Shown here one piece after another: positions 34,689-44,307 of a stretch of 64,000 nt of DNA (its first letter is position 1; each line of letters starts with the position of its first letter). Location of the stretch: contig JANQJS010000059.1 in NCBI GenBank assembly GCA_028281535.1, positions 57,706 through 121,705 of the forward strand, written 5' to 3'. Both the position numbers and the translations under genes were made by a program. Source of the stretch: Sedimentisphaerales bacterium (GTDB taxonomy: Bacteria; Planctomycetota; Phycisphaerae; Sedimentisphaerales; SM23-30). Below the pieces are notes generated by a model, which made no database searches, was not told where the DNA came from, and saw only the letters and a program-made list of their open reading frames with translations.

Positions 34689-37600
34689 ATGCTCAAGCAG
34701 TGGCGATCTGTTGCAGGGTTTGTCTTAGGTAGTCTCGTGTTCGTTACGAGTGTTGCCGCCGTGGACATCTCAGTCGGTTTGAATGGTGATTATACGACCA
34801 TTCAGGCAGCAATCAATGCGGCCAATTTGGGGGATCGTATCATTGTCGAAGAGGGGACCTATTTTGAAAATATCACCTTCACTGGCATACCGCTTATTGT
34901 TCAATCTTCTGACCCGAATGATACCCGAGTTGTTGAGCAGACGATCATTGATGGTTCTGCTGCAGATACGGTTATAACATTTAATCAGTCAGAAACTTTA
35001 TCGACTCGATTAGATGGTTTTGTTATTCAAAATGGATCTCCCAGTAGTAATGGCGGAGGGATATTGTGTGATAATGCTAGTCCAACCATTCGTCGATGTA
35101 TCATCCGAAACAATAACTGTCTGACAGGTGATGGAGCTGGTATCTATTGTGATCAGGCCTCACCCATCATAGAGCATTGCATTATTCGAAATAATAATTC
35201 AAGTGATTCTGGGGGGGGAATTGCCTGTAATCGATCTAGTCCTACGCTGTTTAATTGCCTGATCGAAAATAATGATGCCGATTTTGGTGCTGGGATTTGG
35301 GCCTTTAATTCTGATAGTATTCCTGTTGTTGATAATAGCACCATCGCAAACAATCTTGCCATAGATGATGGAGGTGGGCTTTATTGTATATTGGGAAGTA
35401 GCCCAGTGATAACGAATACTATTTTCTGGAATAATAGTGCGAACAATAGTGGCGATGAAATTTTTAATGTTACCAGTACGCCCACATTTTTAAATTGTGA
35501 TGTTGCTGGAAGTGGTGGCAGTGGCAGTTGGGATAGTTCTCTCGGAACAGATCTAGGAAATAATATTGATGCTGATCCTAATTTTGTTATCGGTCTTTTT
35601 GGTAACTATTATCTTGCGCAAACAATCGCTGGAGATAGTGTAACAAGTCCTTGTGTTGATGTGGGTAGCAATACGGCAGTGGCATTGAATCTACAATTGT
35701 TCACAACACGTTCAGATGATGTGGCTGATGATGGGGTCGTTGATTTGGGGTATCACTATTTCCGTGAAGCGGATGATGATAATGATACGGTTGCAAATTT
35801 TGAAGATAACTGCCCTGCGATTAGTAATCCGGCGCAAGAAGATTTTGATTCAGATAATAAAGGGGATGTTTGCGATACATGTCCGGAAGATGCAACAGAT
35901 ACCGATACCGATCTCGTAGAAGACCTTTGTGATAATTGCAAAGATGATAGTAATGCTGATCAAGCAGATGCCGATTCTGATGGGGTAGGCGATGTTTGTG
36001 ATAATTGCGTCAATGTCGCAAATGCAGATCAGGCAGATATTGATAATAATAATATTGGAGATGCATGTGATGAACCCTTTGTTGATTATGAAGTGATTGA
36101 TCTGGGAACTTTAGGAGGAACTAGCAGCAAAGGTTATGGCGTCAATGATAATGGTCAAGTGGTAGGGGAGTCTCGCGTTGGTTTTGGACAACCGTTACAT
36201 GCCTTTGTTTGGCAGGACGATCCGATGGGTGGTACGATGACAGATCTGGGGAGTTCCGCAGGCATAACGGCAGGATCGATTGCTTATGATATTGATAATA
36301 GTAATATGGTAGTGGGCCAAGCTGTCTTTACTGGTTTTTCGGATCGTCATGGTAGCTTATGGAATAATACCACGGCGATAGATCTTGGTACCTTAGGGAC
36401 AACCTGGAGTGAAGCTTATGGCGTCAATAGTAGTGGGCAAATCGTGGGTGAGTTTCGCAAAGTGAGTAACTCACGCGGTTTTATCTGGGAAAGTGGCGTG
36501 ATGACTGAGCTTGGAACGTTGAGTAACTCGACAACTCGCGCTTGGGATATCAATGATTCTGGATTAATTGTTGGCGAGTCGCGTGTCTTAAGTGCAACTG
36601 CCTTTTCTGCTCAGGATAGTAGTCCAGCGACTTTGACGAATCTTGGTACTTTAGGTGGCAGCAGTATTGCGAGAGGTGTGAATAATCTTAATCAAATTGT
36701 TGGTTATTCGCAGGTGAGTGGTGTGAACCATGCCTTTATTTACGAGAGTGGTTTAATACGTGATATCGGTAGTGAGTTAGAAAACGAAAGTCGTGCTTAT
36801 GATGTCAATGAATCTGCAGAAATTGTCGGATTTGCTGAAGTCGGTGGTATTGATCATGCATTTCTCTGGAGACCGGAAGATGCCAATGAGATTACCGATG
36901 CAAATTTTGTTGCCATAGATTTAAATGATCGCTTAGATGCCCAAAGTTCCTGGAGTCTATTGCAAGAAGCACGTGGTATTAATGTTTCAGGTCATATCAC
37001 CGGATGGGGTGTTATCAATGGTCAGACGCACGCCTTTTATATGAGGCCAAAAATTGAACCAGCGACGTTAAATGTGCCTTCAGAGTATGCTACGATTCAA
37101 TCTGCGATCGATGCAGCATTAGATGGGGATACCGTTGAAATTGCACCCGGTACTTATACTGGAGTCGGCAATTGGGATTTAAACTTTTCAGGTAAAGCGA
37201 TTACCGTCAAAGGCAGTGTGCCTGAAGATCCCAACGTTGTTGAAATCACAATTATAGATTGTGGTGATGGTGTGACTGAGCAGCATCGAGCGTTTATTTT
37301 TACCAATGCAGAAACAACAACATCTATCGTTGAGGGTTTAACCATTCTTGATGGTTTTGATACAGAACAAGGTGGAGCGATTGATTGTAATGATGTTAGC
37401 CCTACGATTCGTTATTGTATTTTTGATCAATGTCAAACTGATGGGGATGGTGGTGCTATTTTCTGCCGCAGCAGTAATCCTGTGATTTCAGATTGTACGT
37501 TTAAGAATTGTTCGGCAACCGGAAAAGGCGGTGCAATTGCTTGTGTCAATGAGAGTGACGCGAATATCAGTGATTCCACATTTAGCTCTAATCAATCGGG

Positions 37601-39833
37601 ATTAGATGGCGGTGCGATCTACGCTGATCTAAGCGATCCATTGATTTCTGGTTCAACGATTCAGTTGAATCAAGCTTTAGCAGGTGATGGCGGTGGTATC
37701 TATTGTTTTAATAGCAGTAAACCATTTTTGTCTCAAACAACAATAGCAAAGAATCAGGCCTCAGATAATGGAGGAGGGCTCAGCGCTGATGGGATCAGCA
37801 GTCCGACATTGAGCAATTGTGATATAATCAATAATCGTTCAGGATTGGCGGGTGGCGGTGTATATGCCAATGAAGGCAATGCAACCATCACTTCCTGTGA
37901 TGTTCTGAACAATCAATCGGATGGTAACGGAGGTGGTTTGTCTTTTTGGGGGAGCGGTGCTCCCAAAGTGCGCAAATGCATCATAAAAAATAATCGTTCT
38001 GTCATGGGTGCTGGTGGTGGTGTATATGTCAATGAAAGTGATTCAACGATTGAGCAATGTGTTATTAGTGCCAATGAGAGTCAGGATGAAGGTGGGGGCT
38101 TGTCGTTCTGGGATGGTGCTAGTGAGCCAATTGTAACAAATTGTCTACTAACAGGAAATCGTTCAGATTCCAATGGTGGGGCGATTTATAACGAAGAAGC
38201 GCAGCCCGAAATATCCAATTGTACAGTAAGTGGTAATCGTGCTCTTAGTGGAGCTGGTTTAAGTAATTTTCTTGGAACCGTCGGGATCATTAATAGTGTT
38301 TACTGGGCCAATGAACCTGATGAACTGACAGGATTTCCAGATCCTAATGTTGTTTATAGTGATATTCAATTAGCAGGTGCTTCCATATATGCTGGAACAG
38401 AAAATATGAATGTCGATCCAAAATTTGACTTGCCTGGATTCTGGGATCCAAATGGAACGCCAGTCGATGAATCTGATGATTATTGGGTAGAAGGTGATTA
38501 TCATGTTCTTATTGACTCTCCATTAATCGATAGTGGTGATCCAAACCGTTCTTATGCAGGCCAAAAAGATTTGGATGATTTTCCAAGATCGTTTGAAACC
38601 ATTGATATGGGAGCTTATGAACTTCGGCGCGAGTTGATGGTGCCGAGTGACTCTTATTCTACCATTCAGGCGGCAGTTGATGCTGCGATAGAGGATGATG
38701 TTATTCTGGTTGCCGATGGTGTTTATACCGGGGATGGAAATCGCAATATAACATTTCCATCATTTAAGATTACATTGGAAAGTGAAAATGGACCCTACCA
38801 ATGTATTATCGATTGTGAGTCAACTTCTTTAGTCTTGAATCGAGGTTTTGATTTTCTTGATGGAGCCAGTGATCAAATTATTGTAGATGGATTTACCATT
38901 ATAAATGGCCGACAAGATTATGGTGGCGGTGTCAAATTTGAAAAAAATAATGCAACGCTTAAAAATTGTGTGATCATTCAAAACAATGCCAACCAGAGTG
39001 GAGGTGGTATTTATTGCCTTGAAGCTTCGCCTCTGATTATCCAATGCCAATTGAGTGGTAATCAAGCTGAATTACATGGCGGGGCAATTCATTCTTATCG
39101 ATTTAGTCATCCAGAGATTGTCAATTGTACCGTGGAATCTAATCGAAGTATGTTTCGTGGCGGGGGCGTATATGCTGATTGGTCCAGTCATCCAAGTATA
39201 ATGAATTCGATATTATGGGCGAATACTTCCAATGAAGGACCGCAAATTGGTGTAGCAAATATAACGTTTCCTTCTAGTCTCGAGATTTCCTACAGTGATG
39301 TTCAAGGTGGACAGTCAGAGGTATTTATTGATTCTGGCAATGATTTGTTTTGGCAAGCTGGAAATATTTCCGTTGATCCGTTATTTGCACAAAATGGTTT
39401 TTGGGACCCGAATGGGACAGTGAATGATGAGAGTGATGACTTTTTTGTTTCTGGGGATGTTCATTTGCAGTCAACGCAAGGTCGCTGGGATCCCAATACT
39501 GAAATTTATGTAACAGACTCTCAAAGTAGTTTATGTATTGATCGTGGGGATGTAAATTCTAGTTTTTCTCTGGAGCCATCTCCCAATGGCAACCGAATTA
39601 ATATTGGGCGTTTTGGCGGAACGAGCCAGGCGAGTCTTTCTGGGGTTGTCAGCTGTCAACAGGGTAGTGGTGATCTGACATTGGATGGTTTTGTCGATTT
39701 AAATGATCTGGTCACGCTTGTCGCAGTCTGGCTGGACATTTCTGCTGGATATATCGAAGATATTGATTGTGATGGGGTTGTTAATTTAGGTGATTTATCC
39801 ATTCTTTCGTCTGTGTGGTTAAGTTCTATTTGA
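34689..39833 (+). CDS. Giant secreted protein: beta-helices, TSP3 repeats, HAF repeats, dockerin
   Basis: 1714 residues from the ATG preceded by GGAGG (an upstream in-frame start is less likely). Signal peptide, then a right-handed beta-helix (about 20-300) with CxIxNNxxxxxGGGIxC rungs. Thrombospondin type-3 Ca-binding repeats follow at about 360-462 (DSDGVGDVCDNC), then HAF-type repeats (466-790: DLGTLGGTSSKGYGVNDNGQVVGES-like units). A second long helix (796-1316) and a third (1316-1567) come next, and finally a two-repeat dockerin-like module (GDLTLDGFVDLNDLVTL, DIDCDGVVNLGDLSIL). Such helices occur in polysaccharide-active or adhesive surface proteins; no catalytic site was recognised. 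Confidence 0.82.
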   Translation: MLKQWRSVAGFVLGSLVFVTSVAAVDISVGLNGDYTTIQAAINAANLGDRIIVEEGTYFENITFTGIPLIVQSSDPNDTRVVEQTIIDGSAADTVITFNQSETLSTRLDGFVIQNGSPSSNGGGILCDNASPTIRRCIIRNNNCLTGDGAGIYCDQASPIIEHCIIRNNNSSDSGGGIACNRSSPTLFNCLIENNDADFGAGIWAFNSDSIPVVDNSTIANNLAIDDGGGLYCILGSSPVITNTIFWNNSANNSGDEIFNVTSTPTFLNCDVAGSGGSGSWDSSLGTDLGNNIDADPNFVIGLFGNYYLAQTIAGDSVTSPCVDVGSNTAVALNLQLFTTRSDDVADDGVVDLGYHYFREADDDNDTVANFEDNCPAISNPAQEDFDSDNKGDVCDTCPEDATDTDTDLVEDLCDNCKDDSNADQADADSDGVGDVCDNCVNVANADQADIDNNNIGDACDEPFVDYEVIDLGTLGGTSSKGYGVNDNGQVVGESRVGFGQPLHAFVWQDDPMGGTMTDLGSSAGITAGSIAYDIDNSNMVVGQAVFTGFSDRHGSLWNNTTAIDLGTLGTTWSEAYGVNSSGQIVGEFRKVSNSRGFIWESGVMTELGTLSNSTTRAWDINDSGLIVGESRVLSATAFSAQDSSPATLTNLGTLGGSSIARGVNNLNQIVGYSQVSGVNHAFIYESGLIRDIGSELENESRAYDVNESAEIVGFAEVGGIDHAFLWRPEDANEITDANFVAIDLNDRLDAQSSWSLLQEARGINVSGHITGWGVINGQTHAFYMRPKIEPATLNVPSEYATIQSAIDAALDGDTVEIAPGTYTGVGNWDLNFSGKAITVKGSVPEDPNVVEITIIDCGDGVTEQHRAFIFTNAETTTSIVEGLTILDGFDTEQGGAIDCNDVSPTIRYCIFDQCQTDGDGGAIFCRSSNPVISDCTFKNCSATGKGGAIACVNESDANISDSTFSSNQSGLDGGAIYADLSDPLISGSTIQLNQALAGDGGGIYCFNSSKPFLSQTTIAKNQASDNGGGLSADGISSPTLSNCDIINNRSGLAGGGVYANEGNATITSCDVLNNQSDGNGGGLSFWGSGAPKVRKCIIKNNRSVMGAGGGVYVNESDSTIEQCVISANESQDEGGGLSFWDGASEPIVTNCLLTGNRSDSNGGAIYNEEAQPEISNCTVSGNRALSGAGLSNFLGTVGIINSVYWANEPDELTGFPDPNVVYSDIQLAGASIYAGTENMNVDPKFDLPGFWDPNGTPVDESDDYWVEGDYHVLIDSPLIDSGDPNRSYAGQKDLDDFPRSFETIDMGAYELRRELMVPSDSYSTIQAAVDAAIEDDVILVADGVYTGDGNRNITFPSFKITLESENGPYQCIIDCESTSLVLNRGFDFLDGASDQIIVDGFTIINGRQDYGGGVKFEKNNATLKNCVIIQNNANQSGGGIYCLEASPLIIQCQLSGNQAELHGGAIHSYRFSHPEIVNCTVESNRSMFRGGGVYADWSSHPSIMNSILWANTSNEGPQIGVANITFPSSLEISYSDVQGGQSEVFIDSGNDLFWQAGNISVDPLFAQNGFWDPNGTVNDESDDFFVSGDVHLQSTQGRWDPNTEIYVTDSQSSLCIDRGDVNSSFSLEPSPNGNRINIGRFGGTSQASLSGVVSCQQGSGDLTLDGFVDLNDLVTLVAVWLDISAGYIEDIDCDGVVNLGDLSILSSVWLSSI

Positions 39834-39849
39834 CGATTACCATAAATAA

Positions 39850-39879
39850 TTGGTCTTTTAAGACCTTGGAACGTATAAT
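39850..39879 (+). promoter_or_regulatory. Promoter with palindrome over the -35 region, subtilase gene
   Basis: A perfect TATAAT (39874-39879) is 18 nt from a poor -35, TTGGTC (39850-39855). The palindrome GGTCTT-TT-AAGACC (39852-39865) overlaps the -35 and spacer, as expected for an activator or repressor site. It could alternatively be a small hairpin ending the previous transcript. Confidence 0.45.
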
Positions 39880-39951
39880 ATAAGGTGGTTTTTCAATAGT
39901 CCTTTATTGGATTGAGCAGGGTCATTCAGTGCTTCTGGAGGTGAATAGAAT

Positions 39952-39984
39952 ATGTCGAGATCATATTGTATGGGCAGTCTATGA
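39952..39984 (+). CDS. Possible 10-codon leader peptide upstream of subtilase
   Basis: An ATG placed 10 nt after the strong ribosome-binding site GGAGGT opens a frame MSRSYCMGSL. Its stop overlaps the ATG of the subtilase gene (ATGA). The subtilase start itself has no Shine-Dalgarno sequence close by, so translation may be coupled through this mini-frame. It could also be chance. Confidence 0.35.
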   Translation: MSRSYCMGSL

Positions 39985-42938
39985 TTTATAGGATCGTTTT
40001 ATTCTTTGTGTGTTTTTCATTATGCTTTGCCAGTGCCTCATGGCTGCATGCGCAGAATTTAACGAATTATTCTCCACAGCATCAGTTGCACTCACAAAAT
40101 TTAGATCAGTACTTTTCTAATGATTCAGCTGAATTTTCCTCAACAACCATCCAGGTTCGAAAACTTGATTCGGTAGGTAATTCCACAATCCAATTTGATT
40201 TACCCGTTCGATATAAAATTATTTCTGATGTTTCATCTTTGTTGTTAAATCCTGGTTTGGATGAAACAGAAGGTTTGCAAACAGAGATGGCTGTGGAATC
40301 AGAAATCTACACAAACAGTAATTTCCTTTTTACCTATGTGACCAACACTGATGAATTGTTGGATTTTGGGTCGTCTGTAGGTGGAACCGTTACTAAATTT
40401 GAAATAGGTTATGTCGCAACAACGACAACGCCATCAACTGCTACGGTGCGTTTTTATGATGGAACAAGTTCTTTGGTCTGTCCGGGAACATATCTTGATG
40501 GGTGGGAGTTTAGTAATTTGCCTGGTTCTTCTGTGCCTGCATTTTTTGCATTAGAATTTGAGATTCCTCAAGGTGAAGAATTTCAATTGTCTTCAGGACC
40601 TTTTGGATATTCTTATCAATTTGGAGGCATCGATATTGGCGTCGGGCTTGCAACGGGGGGTAATGGGAATATTAATCAACTGTGGAACCAATTTTGTTTT
40701 TCAACCACCGTTACGGGTTCTTACGCTGGATTTTATATGCGATTATGGGCAACCGATTCTGGGGATCCTGTTCCACAGGAACCCATCATTCGTGTCGAGC
40801 CTAACGATTTATTTTTCTTATGTGAAACGCTGATTGATCCGAATGATATTATCGATCCAAATTCTGAGATTGATCCGAACCAAATCGTAGATCCTAATAT
40901 TCCAGTAGATCCCAATATTCCCCTTGATCCAAATGGAATTATTGATCCGAATGTTCCTGTTGACCCCAACGAAATTATTGATCCGAATGTGCCGGTAGAT
41001 CCTAATGAAATTTTAGATCCTAATGATCCAAATACACTTTTTCTTTCAATGGCTCGTATTTCTCAGGCTAGGCGTTTTGCCTTTGACCCAAAACATAAAT
41101 TAATTCAGCCAGGGAAAATATTAAACCGAACCCAACGCCACGAGGATAGAGTCAATGTGATTATTAATTTAAAACCACCTGAAGAGTTAAGGAGTAGAGT
41201 TCGATGGCGATGGCGTTTACGAAATAAATCACCAGCATTGAAATCTTTCTATCGTGAAATTGATCGGCGGCAGCGCGACGTCATTCAAACGCTCAGTCAA
41301 CAAGACTGCTTGGTGGATCGTTGTTTTAAAAATGTCGCCAGCTTTTCCGCGAGGCTGAATCGTAAAGCTTTGCGGCAATTACAACGTGATCCGCGCGTTT
41401 TATCGATTGAATACGATCAGCCATTAGAATTACATTTGGCTCAGGGAATTCCTTTGATGAATGGTCTCATGCCACGATTAGACTATAATGGACAGGGGGT
41501 CTCAGTAGCAATTGTAGATTCGGGTGTTGATTACACTCATCCGTATTTAGGTGGCGGAGGTTTTCCCAATAGCAAGGTGATTGGTGGGTTTGATACTGCT
41601 GATAATGATTCTGATCCATTTCCAGATCAGAGCACACCCGATCCGCATGGCACATCCGTTGCGGGTATTGCCGCAGGGGATCTAGCTACTAATGGCGACT
41701 ATATAGGCGGTGTGGCATATAACTCCAAAATTTATGCTCTAAAAGTTAAAAATACGGCAGGAACTATTTTGTTATCGTATGTAGGTGCTGCCTGGGATTG
41801 GTGTGTAACACATCAATATGATGACCCTAACCACCCAATCGTTGCAATTAATAATAGTCTGGGAGGAGGGCAGGAGTTCTCATCTTGTGAAAGTAATTTT
41901 ATTGCGTCATCGGCCAATGCGGCTGTTGATGCAGGTATTACCGTATTGGCTTCATCAGGAAATGATGGTTGGTGTGATTCGATGGGCCAGCCTGCTTGTA
42001 TTCCTAGTATTATTTCGGTAGGAGCTGTTTACGATGCAAATGTTGGATCGCCTAGCTGGTGTCTTAGCTCGGCGTCTTGTTTACCATTAGGTTCAAGTTG
42101 CACTGGTGGTCAACTGTATACCGACTCTCCTACTTTTGCCGATAAAGTGACAGCCTACTCAAATACCGCTTCCTTCTTAGATATTTTTGCACCTTCAAAT
42201 AATACAACCACGGCAGATATTGTGGGAGCCAATGGGTATTCGAGTGGAGATTTTACATCATTGTTTGGTGGAACTTCTGCAGCATGCCCTTATGCAACTG
42301 GAGCTGTTGCATGTCTTCAGTCTGCATTTCTCTCGATCAATGGGGAGTTATTGTCTCCTCAGCAGGTTAGGTTCATTTTGTCATCTACAGGTGATTTAAT
42401 TACTGACAGCAAAGTTGCGATCACAAAGCCTCGTATAAATTTAGGTGCCGCGATCAATTCTATTACATGTGAAGGAAAGCAATTAGTCATTTCAAATGAT
42501 GGGGCAGCAACCTTAAATGTAACAAGTATTGATGCTCCTGAATGGGTCACTCTGTCGCCTGATCCGCCTTATGCGATAGAGCCTGGAGGAAATGTTTACG
42601 TTTGCGTCGAATATGATTGTAATGATTGCAGTTATCAAGATTTGAGTGACGTACTCAATATATTTAGTGATGACCCTAATAATAGTCCATATAGCAATGG
42701 GTTGACCGTTGAGGCTGATTGTCCTGATTGTCTTTTGCAAAGTGATTTCGATGGGGATTGTGATGCAGACATGCAAGACTTTTCGATGGTATCAATGTAT
42801 TGGTCTTCTATGAATTGTAATGATCCGAATGATCCAAATGGTAGCGGGTGTGATCAAGTTGATTTGGATTTAAGTGGTACTGTTGAACCAAATGATTTGA
42901 AGATATTTACCTCTGAGTGGTTGGAAGGGGTTCAATAG
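39981..42938 (+). CDS. Secreted subtilisin-like serine protease (S8) with DPN-repeat linker and dockerin
   Basis: 985 residues from the ATG at 39981 (signal peptide IVLFFVCFSLCFASASWLHA). An N-terminal beta domain (about 30-280) leads into a low-complexity linker of some eleven DPN-containing units (about 286-353). A prodomain-like region follows, then the peptidase with catalytic Asp513 (VAIVDSGVDYTHP), His556 (DPHGTSVAGIAAG) and Ser766 (GGTSAACPYATGA), plus SSGNDG and NNSLGGG loops. The C-terminus has two dockerin-like Ca repeats (SDFDGDCDADMQDFSMV, VDLDLSGTVEPNDLKIF). An active extracellular protease is predicted. Confidence 0.88.
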   Translation: MIYRIVLFFVCFSLCFASASWLHAQNLTNYSPQHQLHSQNLDQYFSNDSAEFSSTTIQVRKLDSVGNSTIQFDLPVRYKIISDVSSLLLNPGLDETEGLQTEMAVESEIYTNSNFLFTYVTNTDELLDFGSSVGGTVTKFEIGYVATTTTPSTATVRFYDGTSSLVCPGTYLDGWEFSNLPGSSVPAFFALEFEIPQGEEFQLSSGPFGYSYQFGGIDIGVGLATGGNGNINQLWNQFCFSTTVTGSYAGFYMRLWATDSGDPVPQEPIIRVEPNDLFFLCETLIDPNDIIDPNSEIDPNQIVDPNIPVDPNIPLDPNGIIDPNVPVDPNEIIDPNVPVDPNEILDPNDPNTLFLSMARISQARRFAFDPKHKLIQPGKILNRTQRHEDRVNVIINLKPPEELRSRVRWRWRLRNKSPALKSFYREIDRRQRDVIQTLSQQDCLVDRCFKNVASFSARLNRKALRQLQRDPRVLSIEYDQPLELHLAQGIPLMNGLMPRLDYNGQGVSVAIVDSGVDYTHPYLGGGGFPNSKVIGGFDTADNDSDPFPDQSTPDPHGTSVAGIAAGDLATNGDYIGGVAYNSKIYALKVKNTAGTILLSYVGAAWDWCVTHQYDDPNHPIVAINNSLGGGQEFSSCESNFIASSANAAVDAGITVLASSGNDGWCDSMGQPACIPSIISVGAVYDANVGSPSWCLSSASCLPLGSSCTGGQLYTDSPTFADKVTAYSNTASFLDIFAPSNNTTTADIVGANGYSSGDFTSLFGGTSAACPYATGAVACLQSAFLSINGELLSPQQVRFILSSTGDLITDSKVAITKPRINLGAAINSITCEGKQLVISNDGAATLNVTSIDAPEWVTLSPDPPYAIEPGGNVYVCVEYDCNDCSYQDLSDVLNIFSDDPNNSPYSNGLTVEADCPDCLLQSDFDGDCDADMQDFSMVSMYWSSMNCNDPNDPNGSGCDQVDLDLSGTVEPNDLKIFTSEWLEGVQ

Positions 42939-42939
42939 T

Positions 42940-44268
42940 TCATTGCTTAAAAGAAATGGCTTCTTTTATTAGGTTAATAGCTTTTTCGATCGATTCTAAA
43001 TTTTCATATCCATACGACAGTCTTAATTGGCGTTTAGATATTTCATACATTTCACCTTCTTTATGCACATAGTGAATGCCTGGGACATATAAAACTCTAG
43101 GGTTTAAGTTGTTACTAGAGCCATCAATGTCAAGTTTGCCCGTCGTACGCGTTAAGAATTTAAAAAAAGAAGAGCCTTCGTGTGTTTCGGTTGATTTTAA
43201 TGTGAGATAAAAATAGAAGCCCGCCTGGCCACCTGTCATATTTTCGATATGATCTTCGAGTGTGTGATTAATCCATTGTTGGATCGTTTGTGCTTTTTTA
43301 CGATATCCCAAATTAACGGAGGCAAGCTGTTGATCCATATGATGATCTAAAATGTAACTGGCGATTTCCTGGTTGATCAAAGGAGCGCTGAATCCGGCAT
43401 CGCTACTTCGTTGGATCATCGCTGTTAAGAATGGGCTTTGGGGACCGATCATATAGCCAATGCGAAGAGCGGGGGCCAGTACTTTGGAAAGTGTTGCTAC
43501 TTCGTACACCAATCCTAAAGTATCGTAAAGTAAAGCAGAGTCAGGTTCACCAACTTCAGGATCGTGAATCAAATGCTCATAGGCTTTGTCGAGAATTAAA
43601 GGTATTTTTCGTCCCAAAGATTTTGATAAATCATTTACGATACCGACAATTTCTTGTCGTTTAAGGTTAGATAGTATTGTACAAGATGGATTGTTTACCG
43701 TGACAAAATAGAAAAAAGAGATATCTTCTTTTCGTTTTCCTAAGGTATTCAATTTATTTTTAAGATATTCGATATTTACCCCATCGAAATCTTCAGGTAT
43801 GGTGATCAGTTCGAAGCCCATTCGCTCAAGAAAATTACAGTAGATATAGTAATGCGGATCGGTAGTGAGTACGATGCCCTTTGGGAGCAAGTTTGCCACG
43901 GCTTCTAATAAGCTGGATGCTGCATTGGGGCCAATGATAATATCATTTTTGTTAAGTATCTCTTCGGTAAGATTGCCGATATGATGTTTTAACGTAAAGT
44001 TTTTGATGGAATTAATCAGGTTAAGCGATCCAATTGATGAACCATAATTTAAGGCATGAGGGTATTTTTTCGAGTTTACTAATACCTTGTCCATCGCTTC
44101 CTGAATAAGATCTCTTGGTATGGTGTCTTCGTTTACATAACCTACGCCCAGATTTGTGTCGATACCTTGTCTGAAATCTTGAGCCATAGCCGTCATCATG
44201 GTGTTGACAGGAGCGGGAATGGTTGAAGCTTTCCCATAGTTTGATAGTTGAATGTCTTTCATATACAT
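42940..44268 (-). CDS. PLP-dependent aminotransferase, class I/II
   Basis: 442 residues. Fold-type I aminotransferase features: NYGSSIGSLNLINSI at the N-terminus, IIIGPNAASSLLEAVA, TVNNPSCTILSN (Asn of the PLP site), LILDKAYEHLI (Asp/Tyr contacts) and the Schiff-base Lys in ATLSKVLAPALRIGYMIGP. A C-terminal Arg segment (QLRLSYGYENLESIEKAI) would bind the substrate carboxylate. The amino-acid specificity is not evident. No good ribosome-binding site; a second ATG is at 44262. It converges with the subtilase gene and follows the ydjM-like gene. Confidence 0.82.
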   Translation of the reverse strand: MYMKDIQLSNYGKASTIPAPVNTMMTAMAQDFRQGIDTNLGVGYVNEDTIPRDLIQEAMDKVLVNSKKYPHALNYGSSIGSLNLINSIKNFTLKHHIGNLTEEILNKNDIIIGPNAASSLLEAVANLLPKGIVLTTDPHYYIYCNFLERMGFELITIPEDFDGVNIEYLKNKLNTLGKRKEDISFFYFVTVNNPSCTILSNLKRQEIVGIVNDLSKSLGRKIPLILDKAYEHLIHDPEVGEPDSALLYDTLGLVYEVATLSKVLAPALRIGYMIGPQSPFLTAMIQRSSDAGFSAPLINQEIASYILDHHMDQQLASVNLGYRKKAQTIQQWINHTLEDHIENMTGGQAGFYFYLTLKSTETHEGSSFFKFLTRTTGKLDIDGSSNNLNPRVLYVPGIHYVHKEGEMYEISKRQLRLSYGYENLESIEKAINLIKEAISFKQ

Positions 44269-44307
44269 ACTATATATCAAATGGTTTGTTTTGTCGATAT
44301 GAGATCT

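Noticed and set aside
39852..39865. Palindrome GGTCTTTTAAGACC considered as the terminator of the beta-helix gene
   Set aside because: No T-tract follows; its overlap with a -35 region makes an operator more likely, though not certain.
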